A DNA stretch of 64,000 nt from Phoebastria nigripes (lineage: Eukaryota > Chordata > Aves > Procellariiformes > Diomedeidae): assembly GCA_035582835.1 (NCBI GenBank), contig JAYKAV010000311.1, forward strand, positions 1,016,067 to 1,080,066, in the 5' to 3' direction. The notes below the pieces were generated by a model. It was given only the letters and a program-made list of their open reading frames with translations, was not told the origin of the DNA and made no database searches. This document shows positions 33,921 to 45,500 of this stretch, piece after piece. The position numbers were made by a program, and so were the translations under genes. How positions within the stretch are numbered: position 1 is the first letter of the stretch; each line of letters starts with the position of its first letter.

Positions 33921-36060
33921 TTTTGTCACCTTCATCTTTTGTTTTTTAAACACTTCTAAATTGTGTTAAATCATTCTTTACTTTCCGTAAGTCAGAAGTT
34001 TCAGAGTAAACTTATGAGTTAAAATGCGAAACTGGCATGTGACTTGTCTTTCTGTGGAAATAATTTCAGTTTTTCTCACATTACTCGGTGCAGCTACTGC
34101 GCATACACATCTCTTTCATCCAGACTTAGTGCTCTTTTGAACAAAAGCTGACGGTTTAATCTCGGGATGTATGCTAAAGCCAGATTGTGGTGCTTACTCA
34201 AGCCTGTAACTCCCTCCCGCTTTTCAGTAATAGGGCAGGCAAAACCTCCCAACTGAAAAGAGGGTCCTTCTGCTAGCTCCAGCATAAGCTCAGGACAGAC
34301 ACACTTTACTACAACTTGGAAGACTTTTTTTCAATAGGAAGTGTGGGAGGACCTCAGGTATTTCAGGACCTGTATGCGAGCGCAGGGTGGAGACAACTCT
34401 ACTTTGACCATAGTTAGTAGTGTGGGGAAGGAACTAAAGTACTTGCTCCAGAGCATCCGTCACTGGGGTTAACCAAAGTAAAGCTGTGCCCTGTGTAGTG
34501 AAGAACACAAAAAGCCTATGATAGTTATTTAGTTCAAAGTCGTATATGGTCCATGCCTACTCTTCCCACATGCTTTTTTTGGTAGGTAACTTTTTTTGCA
34601 CTTACATGCTTTAGCCCCAATTTAGCAGATACCTGCACTTGACCACATAGATAAATTGTATTGTTGACTGCATGTACGTTTGTAGAAGTATCAGCAATGC
34701 TTTACGTGGAAATGACTTTTGTAAAATCTTATGAATCTGAAATATCTGAAAACTGTTATTGCCAAAACTGAAGCTTATGAATTATCACTGTTTGTCATGT
34801 CTTTTTATAGTCCAGAAATTGCATTTAGATACTTACCAGTTTCAGCATGCCAGCCATGAAGATTTCAGTGCACTTGTTGGACTCCAGAGATTCGTACTGC
34901 CAAGCTTCTGCATTGAACCTGTTCCACTTGAACTTGCCTTCAAACCTTGAAAATGTTTAGGTTGCTTTTAAGTCAGGGGACAGCTGAAGTGCTACAGGCA
35001 GAAGACTGCATCTTCAGTTTTAAGACTTCAGTAAATTCCTTCCTGTTTGTGGACAAGGAGGTGTGATACGGGATGAACCTCTGATAACCCTTCTCAGACA
35101 TGGTTGCGTTAAATTTTGAGACTCAGTATTCTGTGATGACAGAAAAGCTCCTGCATGCTTTCCCAGTTTGTAGCTTGGGAGAGTCAGAGGTTATTACCTA
35201 ATCCAGTTTCAACATGACTGCACTACCTTTCTGCACTGATCTGAACTCTGCCCAGAGGCGCCAGTTGGGCGATGCATAAATGATCTGTTGTTGTGCAACA
35301 AAAATGTATCACCTTTATTCGATCAAAATACGTTTGCATGATGATCCACAAGAAATTTGATGGCTTGGCAGTGGTCTAGGGTGCAAAAACTTTCTAAACT
35401 GCTGATTGAGATATTTACAATCTCCTGGTAACAACATACTGCTCTCCAATATGGATGTAGTGTTTTGAGTATCTCTGGAGTTCAAGGAGGTGGCATGCAA
35501 TCTTAGAGCAATTTGATAATCCAAGCATTCTCTCTTGGAGAAAAATGTCTTTTACATAGCACTTACCAGGCAGTTCGGGTTCTTGGGAAGTTAAAGAAAA
35601 ACCTAATTATATGTAACAGGCTTCTCTATAGTATGGTGGCTTCCACTGGAATATTTATGGAAGGGAAAGCGTGAAAGCTGGTGTCTTGCTTCTTTTTTAA
35701 AAACTGAATTTCTGACAACATACGACAGAGTGTACCAGGTAGGATTGTGCTTCTCAACTGTTTTGAATCGAAGGGCCACTCAGCTGCTTATATTGTTTGA
35801 TGTTTGGGGATATTGGTGGAAAAAAGAGAGTTTCTTATGTTTAAAAACTTTTGTTTTGGCAGAAGCATGGGTTTTGGGGTTACAAGGAAAAGTATTGATG
35901 ACGACAAAGCCAGTGAACATGAACTGCAGACGTGCTAGTCCAAGTGTCTTTTCTCTGTGTCTACTGACAGTAAGGAGCAGGTCCCTGGCTAGGTGTTTGG
36001 GTCTTGAATTATTTTGTATAGTTGTTGCAAAATGTCTTCAGAATGTAGCTTGAAAAACTG
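33921..36060. other. Intergenic region between HBS1L and ALDH8A1
   Basis: About 2.1 kb of ordinary non-coding sequence. Small open frames (up to 107 codons at 35730-36053) have no recognisable domain. The two genes lie head to tail on the same strand. Confidence 0.6.
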
Positions 36061-36409
36061 GTATAGGGAGAAATTTCCCTGTCAAACCATTCTTTTTCTC
36101 CCCTTCTTTTTTTCTCCCCTACTTTATATCCTAGACAGAGAGGAGTTGTTTTCTAACAACTAAGCTGATCCTGCCTCCCTGCTTCATCTCCTAGAAAAGA
36201 ACCAAGTGTCACAGAAATAGTACTTTTTTCTCCCCTTTCCTCTTTTCTGCTGTTGTTGCCAGGGTTTGTTCCCACTCAGGAGCGAGCGGTGCAGGGAAGA
36301 CAGAGAGAGAGGGGGAGGAGTTGAGACTCGCTGTGCAAATACATACAGACCTACTAATCTAAATTGATGCCTCGTAGGAAAAAATCACAGATGAAGCAAG
36401 CGGCTAACG
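36061..36409 (+). promoter_or_regulatory. ALDH8A1: ALDH8A1 promoter / 5' UTR region
   Basis: Placed by position, immediately upstream of the ALDH8A1 start. It contains three similar pyrimidine runs of the form 'ttttttctcccct' (about 36093, 36108 and 36225), a 'tttatat' TATA-like string near 36123, and a purine-rich 'gacagagagagagggggagg' block near 36300. No CpG island is present. The transcription start cannot be read from the sequence. Confidence 0.45.
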
Positions 36410-36495
36410 ATGGCTCACTCAAAGGCTCTCTTAGTGCTGGAAAACTTTATAGGTGGCAAATTTGTTCCATGTTCCTCCTACATAGACTCCTATAA
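36391..36495 (+). other. Upstream ORF overlapping the ALDH8A1 start
   Basis: An ATG 19 bases before the ALDH8A1 ATG opens a 34-codon frame in another register. It stops with TAA at 36493-36495, inside exon 1. Its context is weak (C at -3, A at +4), whereas the main ATG has A at -3 and G at +4, so leaky scanning is likely. It matters only if the transcript starts upstream of 36391. Confidence 0.5.
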
Positions 36496-36547
36496 TCCAT
36501 CCACTGGAGATGTCTATTGCAGGGTGCCAGACAGTGGCAAAGAAGAG
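36410..36547 (+). CDS. ALDH8A1: ALDH8A1 exon 1
   Basis: 46 codons from ATG: MAHSKALLVLENFIGGKFVP, then CSSYIDSYNPSTGDVYCRVP and DSGKEE. The start has a good initiation context, and the protein matches the human N-terminus, which reads LENFIDGKFLPCSSYIDSY (recalled). Phase-0 donor 'gtgagt'. Confidence 0.96.
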
Positions 36548-39500
36548 GTGAGTACTATCCAAATGTACAAAGAAGTGAAAACGTTAAATGCACATAACAT
36601 TAATATGTTGAGTGGGAGAACAAAAAAATGCTGAAGACTTTAATGCTTAAATGAGTAAGTTCTTGATTGTATTGCAGCGCTGCGTAATCTATTGCTGTGG
36701 CAGCAAATACTGTTATTTTTTTACATTTTGCTGTTGGAAAGTTACAGGCTGGATCCTAGGCTGGTGTAAATTAACAAATCTTCAGTAACTTCAGTGGAGC
36801 TCCTTCAGCTCACATGGGAGATGTCTTGTACATAAGTTAACAATAACGCTCAGACTGGCTGTAAGTATAAACAATCTGTAAGAGAGAAAAGAGTTTATTG
36901 AGCTCTTCTGTAAATAAACTTAGAGGCACCATATACAATGAAATGTGTTCTCCCTTAGTGTCTTGATGATTTGCAGTTGTCGTTTAAAAGGATTTTTGGC
37001 TTGCTGACTCTTCCCTGAAGATGGTAAAAAGCTTCCAGACCTCTCTGGTTTTGGTATTAGCAGTTGGATATTAAGTGGAGGTGATGAAGTGGCTGCGATG
37101 AGCGTACGTTTTGTTATAACGTAGCCTGTCCTCTGCATCAATGTAATGTTTCCTAGTCCTGTGCTCTCTAGTGGGATGAATGTTTCCTGGTACCTTATGT
37201 GTGTTCAGGTGTGGATGGGCAATGTGACATTCATCTGGGGAGCTGCCGTTTCATTGATGCTACTCTGTAAGGGACCTACAAGTGTGTGTCCATCATAGTG
37301 TTTCAGATTTACTGAAGAGAGAAATGACTGGAAAAGCTTGGATAACGCAAAGGCCTTGGAAAATATTGACAAGTAGTGTATGGTATTTTCAAAATGTTTT
37401 TTAAAACAAACTTCTATTGTGTGTAGCTGTTCCCTTCACTTGCATTTCAGTCCTGTTGACATATTTTCTCTTTGCTTCTCTCAGCAGAAACCTTTGCACT
37501 GTAATTTCAACTGGGTAAATATTTGCTAGATGCTGATGACCAAGGGTTAAAGAGTAACAGATTGGGTTTGCTAGAATACATTTGTGTAAGTTCATTCCAA
37601 CCCTAATTATGCCTGAAAAGACTTCTCTTTGATGTGCAGGTGCTAGTCTTCCTGTTCATTCATTTGCAAAATCATTAAAAACAGAGAGATGTGAGAATGC
37701 CACAACAGCCTAACAAAAGTAGGCTGCTGGCCATTCTGGAGATACAGTTCAAATATACTAAAGAGCAATGGCTTTTCTCTTTCAGCTTTCTGAGTTAGTG
37801 GTTGTGCATAGGAGCGGGAAGCTATACAAGAAAGTCGGGCTCTGCAGAGCTGTCATCCGCTGGTGACTGATGGAATATGCTACAGGGGAAAATGCAATCA
37901 CATACTACTTAGATGGTATCTAGAGATATCAAAAAAAAGCATCTAGACCCAGGTTCAACAAAGAACTTGGGATGCTGGTTTCTAGCAAGGCTCAATGTCC
38001 AGTGGGATTTTTTTCTTGGTTAATTTTAGTGGAAGGTTAGAAGGCAGAATGGAGACAGACAGTGAATCTGTTGCTGACCCTGGAATTTAACACCAAGTCA
38101 GCTGCAGTGGCCATTTCAGCCAGTTTCTGCCAAAAACACTGAATGTTTTTTTTTCAGGTGTTAATTTGTCCCCCAGCTAGATGTCTTAAATTCCAAATAG
38201 CAGCACCAGAGCAAGCTGAACAGGCGCCCTTTATCTCCAAAAGACGGGCTGGTGAGGGCTAATTAGTCCTGGAAAATATCTCCTTAAAAATAATCTCTCT
38301 TCAAAGAACCTTGCTCCTGTGCATCATCCCCTGAGAAAGCAAATACCATGTCCTGAGGGCAGTTTTGGGTATTTTGGTATCAACCTTTTATGATAGGCCT
38401 GGATTGTGTGTTCTTTCTCTGTGTCTGTCTTGTGCAGAAGAGGAAAGCAGAAGGAAGTGTTTCAGACACACGAGTTCATAGTTGAGTTCTTATGCATGTT
38501 TTCTTTGTGGCTCGACTTTCTTTGCTGCTTTTTGCTAGTCAAACTAAGTAACTGTTTAACCTTTGTACGCTCTNTTCTTCTGTACAAATTTCTCTCCTTT
38601 TTTCCCTCTTGCTTTTTTTTAGATCAATCTACTGCCACTTCATTCCTTCATTTGCTAATTTTTTCTTCTGTTGTCTGTGAAAATGCAACATCATCTTCCT
38701 TCTGAACCCACTGGAGGGTTAAAAATGCAGATAGCCTTACCTTCACATCAGCCGTCTCTTGAAGCACCCAGCACCTGGTGGGAAAGACCACAGAGGAGAG
38801 GACAGATGAGAAGCAGCACCACAATGGCACCTAATGATGGGAGGGTGGAAGAACAAGTTAATTAGTAAGGGTGGTATGGTTTCACAGAGGGTGAACCTTT
38901 TCAGGGTAGTGTGCCATCCACACCTGACTCACTCAAGAAGCTGCAGTTCCCCTTTCCCAGGCCTGCTTTGCCCCTGCTCCAGCTGTTGGGTGGCTGACAG
39001 CCTGCTGCCGTCGGCACCTGAACTACAGTTGAAAGAGTAGAGTCTAGGTTTCTGAGCTTGGCCAGTGATCTGTGTGACCTTGTGCAAGTTGGTTTATTTC
39101 CCACCTTGGCCTCCGTACCCGTATCGTTCTGGCCCTCAAACTCTGGTCCTTATTTTTAGGGAGACCATAAATTCTGATGTGCATGGGGGGGAAGGCTTTT
39201 CACCCGCTTGAAATTTTGTGCCCTTGTTAGTAAAACATCATTGGCGTGTCTATAAATTATTTTGTGATGGTTTTTATAACACCTGTTGCTATCTGAAGGA
39301 ACAAATTTGGAACTCAGTTTTGTGGAATTGGTGGAAAGGAGCCTTCATGACTGCATGGGAACCAGCGATACGGCAACATTAGAAGAGGTCAGAATGGTCT
39401 GATTAATATTACATCAGCATCCTCCTAGTTATTGACTTCGGCAGATTTCCAAAAGCTGAAGAAATTTAGGAGCAAAAATTATGGGAAACCAGCGAAGACA

Positions 39501-42500
39501 GCTTTGGCTAAAAGCCCACCTTGATGCATGTATTAGACATTGGAAGCAATAAAGAAGTGATACATAGGAAGCAAAAATTGGGAAATAGTGCAGTTAATTA
39601 AGATATAGAGGGATGTTGGTAACCATCTTTAGTAATCTGAGAGACTGGTAAACATCAAGAAGGAACAGTTTATAAATAAATAGATGCAGGTAACTTCCAT
39701 TTAAGAGCCTGGAGGAAATGATTGATGGGAGAGAAAGCTTTCTGGTGAATTTTAATCCTTTGAAGCCTCGTCTGCTTCAGAAAAGTGCTGGTAATCTGCC
39801 ACTCTTCAGAAAGGTCAGGCTGAAGGACCATGCAGCAGTTACGTACATCTCAGGCAAAATACTGACAAGACTGGTATGCATCTATGTAAATGCATATAAT
39901 GATCTTTCATATCTGTAGACTTCATTAGGTATCTGATGAGAGAACTGACTAAACCCCAAGAGCTTAGAAAGGAGCTTTTTTTTTTTTTTTTTTTTTTTTT
40001 TTNTTTCTTCTCTCCTGTGAGGGCGTTAATGAATTTCTAGCTGTGATCAGGTAAGATTAGAAATTTTCTCTGAGTGTCTATTCTGTAAATATATTCTTAG
40101 TCCTTGCTTGAACCAGGTGGGGGAGAGGGAAGAGGAAATCAAAGGCTAGCAGGGCATACAGTCTGTTCCTTCCCCAGCTTCGTACTTTCATCGTTGCCCG
40201 GTGTGGCTGAAGTCCCGTGTTGCGCAAGGACTGTGGACGTTCAGACTGAGGCTGCATTTGCTCTGGGAGAGATGCAGTCTTCCCAACAATGTGATCTGGA
40301 TTATTAGCCTCTCAAATATGAATTCATTTGCTGATTGTTTGATATTCTTTCTAAGGCCTTTCACTAACATTCACCATGCCTCTCTTGCTTTTTTAGGTGG
40401 AAGCTGCTGTCAAAGCTGCCAAAGCTGCCTTCCCAATTTGGTCCTCAAAAAGTCCATTGGAAAGATCTCAGATACTGAACAAATTGGCAGACCTGATCGA
40501 ACATGACCTGGAAGCATTTGCACAAGCGGAGTCAAAGGATCAGGGTAAAAATTGGAACTGTTGATCTCAAATATAATGTGTCTTGCTGAATACTGAAATG
40601 GAGGATATGGTCCAAATTTTTAGTATGGTATGAACTGTTGGTGCAAATTGGAGTTGATGCGCATGAACTTTGCAGAAGTCGCTGATTTTGGATTCCTGGG
40701 GCATTCTTGCTTTTCAGAATCGCTGACTTTGACTTCAGTTGTTAGGTATTTGGAATGCAATACAACAGGGGAGCTGTTGTCATTGACTATGGTTGCACTG
40801 TGGGGGGGATTACTTGGGCGCAGGACAAAAGACATTTCCCAAAAAANCATGCAAATCAGCTTTCAGAGCAGAGTTTAAAGCACTGTTTCTGCCCGTGATA
40901 ACACAGCAGTGTGCTTGTTTTTGTTTCAGGAAAAACTATTACGTTTGCTAGAACGGTGGACATCCCTCGGGCCGTGTACAACTTCCGATTCTTTGCCTCT
41001 TCCATCCTTCATCACACGACAGAGTGCGCCGAGATGGCAACCATGGGCTGCGTGCATTACACCTCGAGGGCACCCGTGGGAGTTGGTATGGTGCTCCTGA
41101 AATGCTGAAAAGCTTGGCAGTGTCTGCCTCGGCAACCGCTCAAGAAAGAAAAGGGATTTTTCAAAAGCGTTTGTTGTCTCTGGATCGTGTGCTAAACACG
41201 ACTAGTCTGCTAAAGCATGAGCAACTTTATGTAAAATCAGTTATGCTACTTCATGTAGAAAGAATGCTGACGTGCCTTAAAAAGCACCTGGTTTAACCTG
41301 GTAGCTCTCACCCTCAAAATCTCTCTTGTGTTTTGGACGTGTGTGTCTGTGTGGCCAAGTCAGTGTCACTGCTGTGGATGAGTGCGGCCTTCAGAAGCAT
41401 TGAGCTGCTGCTCCTGCGGGGAGAGCTGGATCCTCCTCGCCTGTGGGGGAGCGGGGGTGGCGTGCAGGGTGACCTCTCGGCCCGTGACTGGAATGCGCAC
41501 GGGTGGCTGAACCGCCTTTAGCGGGGGAATTGCTGGACCCGGCCACTAGATGCTGCTAATGCTTCAGAAGTAAAGCGGCTGTGCCGAGCTGACGAGTAAC
41601 GGCGTCGTCATGATTCCATTATTAGGTGTTTTATCTAAATATATAGGAATGTTCCACGTTCACGCTTGAATTATTTAAAAAATAAAGTGGGCTAACCTAG
41701 AGGACCTATTTAAAAGTTTTTGTGAGNAGTGGAGAACATGAGTGCTTCTGGTAAAATTACGCTCGTAAGGGAAAAGTCACTCCCTGCCTCTATCAAACAG
41801 CGAGAAATCCTGTGGCTTTTGTGAGCAGTCACACCTGACAATTACAGATTGTTTTTCACTATTTCCTATAAATATGTAAGGTGAAAGTATTCCCAAAGGC
41901 AATTACTGAAAAAATTCTGGTCATTCAGTAATTTGTGGAAACAGCAGTTTGTACACCGATGAACTGTGGCACTCACAAGTTAGGCTAAAATTTATCAGGA
42001 AAAGATGCACTGTATGTTATGCATGCTCTTTTTTGTATTAAAACTGGGGGAGCTCTAAAGAGCAAGAGAAAGCAAGCGTGATCTGAGCTAACACACATTA
42101 CCTTAACTTGCTGTTGGCTAACACAGAATTTTACCACAGACCAGTTGATGTACATTGGTTTTATGGCTAACCTTGCATTAATGTTCCTGGAAAACACTGA
42201 AAAGCTGCTGTGAATGTAAGATTCTGCCCGGAAAAAGCAGCAAAATTTATTCAGAGAGTTCGGCTGACCACCTTTAGGATCATCTGCACAAATCTTTTAA
42301 AATTATCTGCCTCTGAGAAATGTTTCTAGCTGCAAATTTGTTGTACGGTTGTCTGGAAATAAAAGCCATAGCCAAATTCCCTTCATAAATCTGAATTGGT
42401 GTATAACTGCTTGAGGTTAGAGAATCGAGTTTTGTCTCCCAGCAGACTGAACTCCTGTCTTTTGTGGTTTTGCTTTGTAGCTGGTTTAATCAGTCCCTGG

Positions 42501-45500
42501 AATTTGCCACTATATTTGTTGACCTGGAAAATAGCTCCTGCCATTGCATGTGGAAATACTGTGGTTGCCAAGCCAAGTGAGATGACATCTGTCACGGCTT
42601 GGATGATGTGCAAACTCTTGGAGAAAGCAGGTAAGTCCTGTAGCATGCTAGGGAGGGGGAATGGGGTGGGAATGCTTGCCTGTGCACCATTTTTTTGTTG
42701 CAGAAATCAGAAAGTGCTCAAAGAATTTGGGAAAGACCGTTCGCTGTAGCNCAATGTTGCACTGGGGAACAAAAAGCTCCCCCTGTCCTCATGCTATCCC
42801 ATCTCCCCACCCCAGCTATTGCCCAGTTTTTTTCCACTGTCTTCTCATGAAAAGTCTTCCAGTGTCTCCTTTCCCCCTCCTGCACTCCACTTAAGGGTGT
42901 CCCCAAGTCTGTGGTGCCAGCAGAGGAACCGTGAGGGCGTAAGAGAGTGAGAATCTGCTCTCGGTGGCTGTCATGGCTGTATTTGGTGCACTATTAAGAA
43001 AAATTGGGAGGGCAACTGCTTCTTCCCTGAATGACTGAAAACTGAGTCTCTGATGATGGATGTCAGGCAAGCTTGACTGATCAGTGGAATTGGTTTTATC
43101 TTTTAACCCATGACCCCCAGAGTTACTAAACAGCATGCATTTCAGCTACTATGTAAGTTAAGGGTCAGTCTTTGTCACCCTAGAGCTACTAGTAATTTTC
43201 TAACTTCAGAGGCAAAACACCGTGAAGTGAAACCCACAGAGCAAGGGAAAGGGTATGATGACTGTGTGCCTTTCTTCCCATCAGGAGTACCCCACGGGGT
43301 GGTGAACGTGGTGTTTGGAATGGGCGCCAAGGCGGGAGAAGCCCTCGTCTGCCATCCCGACGTGCCGCTGATCTCCTTCACGGGAAGCACGCTGACGGCC
43401 CAGCGGATCATGGAGAAAAGTGCTCCGCACTGCAAACGGCTTTCGCTGGAACTGGGAGGCAAAAACCCCGCCATCATCTTTGACGATGCCGACTTGACCC
43501 AATGCATCCCCACGACCCTGAGGTCCAGCTTTGCCAACCAGGTGCCTCCCACCTCTGTAGCGTATAAACCCTGTTTGCAGCAGGAGGCGTGCATGTGTCT
43601 GAGAGTGTGTGTGTGCGCGCACGAGTGCACNTGCACGTACCTTTGGATCCAAATCCTAAATTGTCAAGGTCTGTTTCAAGATTCTGTGTTGTTGGCAAAC
43701 TGTAAAAAGAAAAATATGAAAAAATTTTCATTATTCCACAAGCAGGGAAACAAAATAATGAAGGGCTCTTCCTAGTACTCTGTCAGAAAATAACAAGGTG
43801 TCGTTATCCCTCTTAAAATAGATATATTGCTTATCCTTCCAGAAAGCAGCTGTTTTAAATCCCACCCTGCAAGTAAGTGGGAAGCTTGCTGATTTGCTGG
43901 AATTAAATTAGGAGACTCCCCCTCAAATTCTATCAACATTCCTCTTCCCTCATCACCACCCTCAGGAGAGATCACCAAAGCCATGAAACTGTATCAGGGC
44001 AAATGTTCAGAAAAATAGCTTGGTATCAGAAAGGGATTATCAGGAAATGAAGACAGAGATCATTCGGAATTGGAAATCACATTTCCTATGAGAAATGTTG
44101 GAGAAGACAACATATAATCAATGAAAAATCAAATTTATTTGCATTAGTAAGTGACTGTGCAATCCTGTTATTGCTGTTTTGTCTTTTTCTTCTCTTTTCC
44201 TTTTTAATCTGGGAAAAATCCTACTTTGCAGTGTTGGTGAATGTGGTTTGCACTCCTGAGGATGCAGGGACACAAGTCTCATTCTGGGATGTGACTCTTA
44301 ATACTCATCAATAGTACAGTGTAATATGAACTAATATTGTTGTTTTTCTTGTTTGTTTCTTTTTGGCAGGGTGAGATCTGTCTCTGCACCTCCAGGATCT
44401 TTGTTCAGAGGGGCATATACAGTGAGTTTTTGAAGAGGTTTGTGGCAGAGGCTAAGAAGTGGAAGGTTGGGAACCCCTCAGATCCTACAGTCAACATGGG
44501 AGCACTAATAAGTAAAGAGCATCTAGAAAAGGTGATGTTACATGGAGTTTACATGATCTCATCTCATCTTTGAGGGCTATGAAAGGTGATTTCAGAGGTG
44601 TGTGGAAAGGACCACGTCCTCTCCAAGATTAGCTCTGAGCGATGATGATTCAAAGCCATTATCTTTTTGGTAAGATTTCTGTTGCCTGTGGCCTGGGATC
44701 ACNTGATTATCCAGACAAATCAACTCCATGGGGAAAATAATTTAAAACTACAAACAATAGTTTTTTCCCATTTGAGGTGGGAAATAATTCAAAATGCATA
44801 AATCTAAATCCTGAATTTATACTAACCCATCTTAGAGTTCAGCAACATTTTCATGGATTTTAATATCGCATTTGCTGAGATCATTTATTTGCCTAATAAG
44901 GTAGTTAACAAGGTAAAAGTTTTATTTTTATATCACTCTGGCAAATTCTGAGGAGTACAAGACACAGTTTCCTAGGACTGCTTGCAGTAATTTGGAATTG
45001 CATATGTGTAGAGGGAAGCTGAGGTGGTGCACAGTTAAACGTAGTCTGCTTTAGTGGCTTATATGAAATGAATTTTGATGGTGTCAGACAGAGTTCAGGA
45101 GAGCAGATGCCCACATCCCAAAACTATCTNACACAATCAGCATAAGCAAGAAGCAGACCGAAAACCGCAGAGTGAGAGAGAAAGCCAAACCTTTGTCATG
45201 CTTCCTGATGCCTCAGCAGGTTCTCCAGGCCTGTTCAGTAGAGTGGCAGAAACGCCCACTTCCCGAGGTCCTCGGTCTGTGGCACCACAGAGGACTTCCG
45301 AGTCTAACCTACCAAGGTGGTTAAAAGAAGAAAAAGAGAAAGAAGCTCGGTGGTATCTCTGTGGTGTTTCTATAGGGAGAGAAACCAGGCAACGATTTCA
45401 GAACAGCAGAATTANATCAATTGCATGTCCTATGTGTTCAAGGTAGCATATGATAGCAGCAGCCATGGAAACAGCTTTAATTATTTATTGATGAGATTTT

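Larger units (their letters stand above)
36548..40396 (+). other. ALDH8A1: ALDH8A1 intron 1
   Basis: 3.85 kb without an exon. A MIR-like relic lies at 39050-39125 and a long T run at 39976-40013. The remainder is ordinary intron sequence. Confidence 0.75.

Noticed and set aside
41543..41557. CTCF-like string 'ccactagatgctgct' in ALDH8A1 intron 3
   Set aside because: The first nine bases fit the motif, but the key G-rich second half does not, so it is too weak to call.
43175..43731. Several antisense open frames of 85-153 codons over ALDH8A1 exon 5
   Set aside because: They mirror the GC-rich coding exon on the other strand and contain an N. They are shadows of ALDH8A1.
45075..45446. 123-codon open frame in ALDH8A1 intron 6
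   Set aside because: Contains two N and low-complexity Lys/Glu/Arg stretches, and shows no family resemblance.
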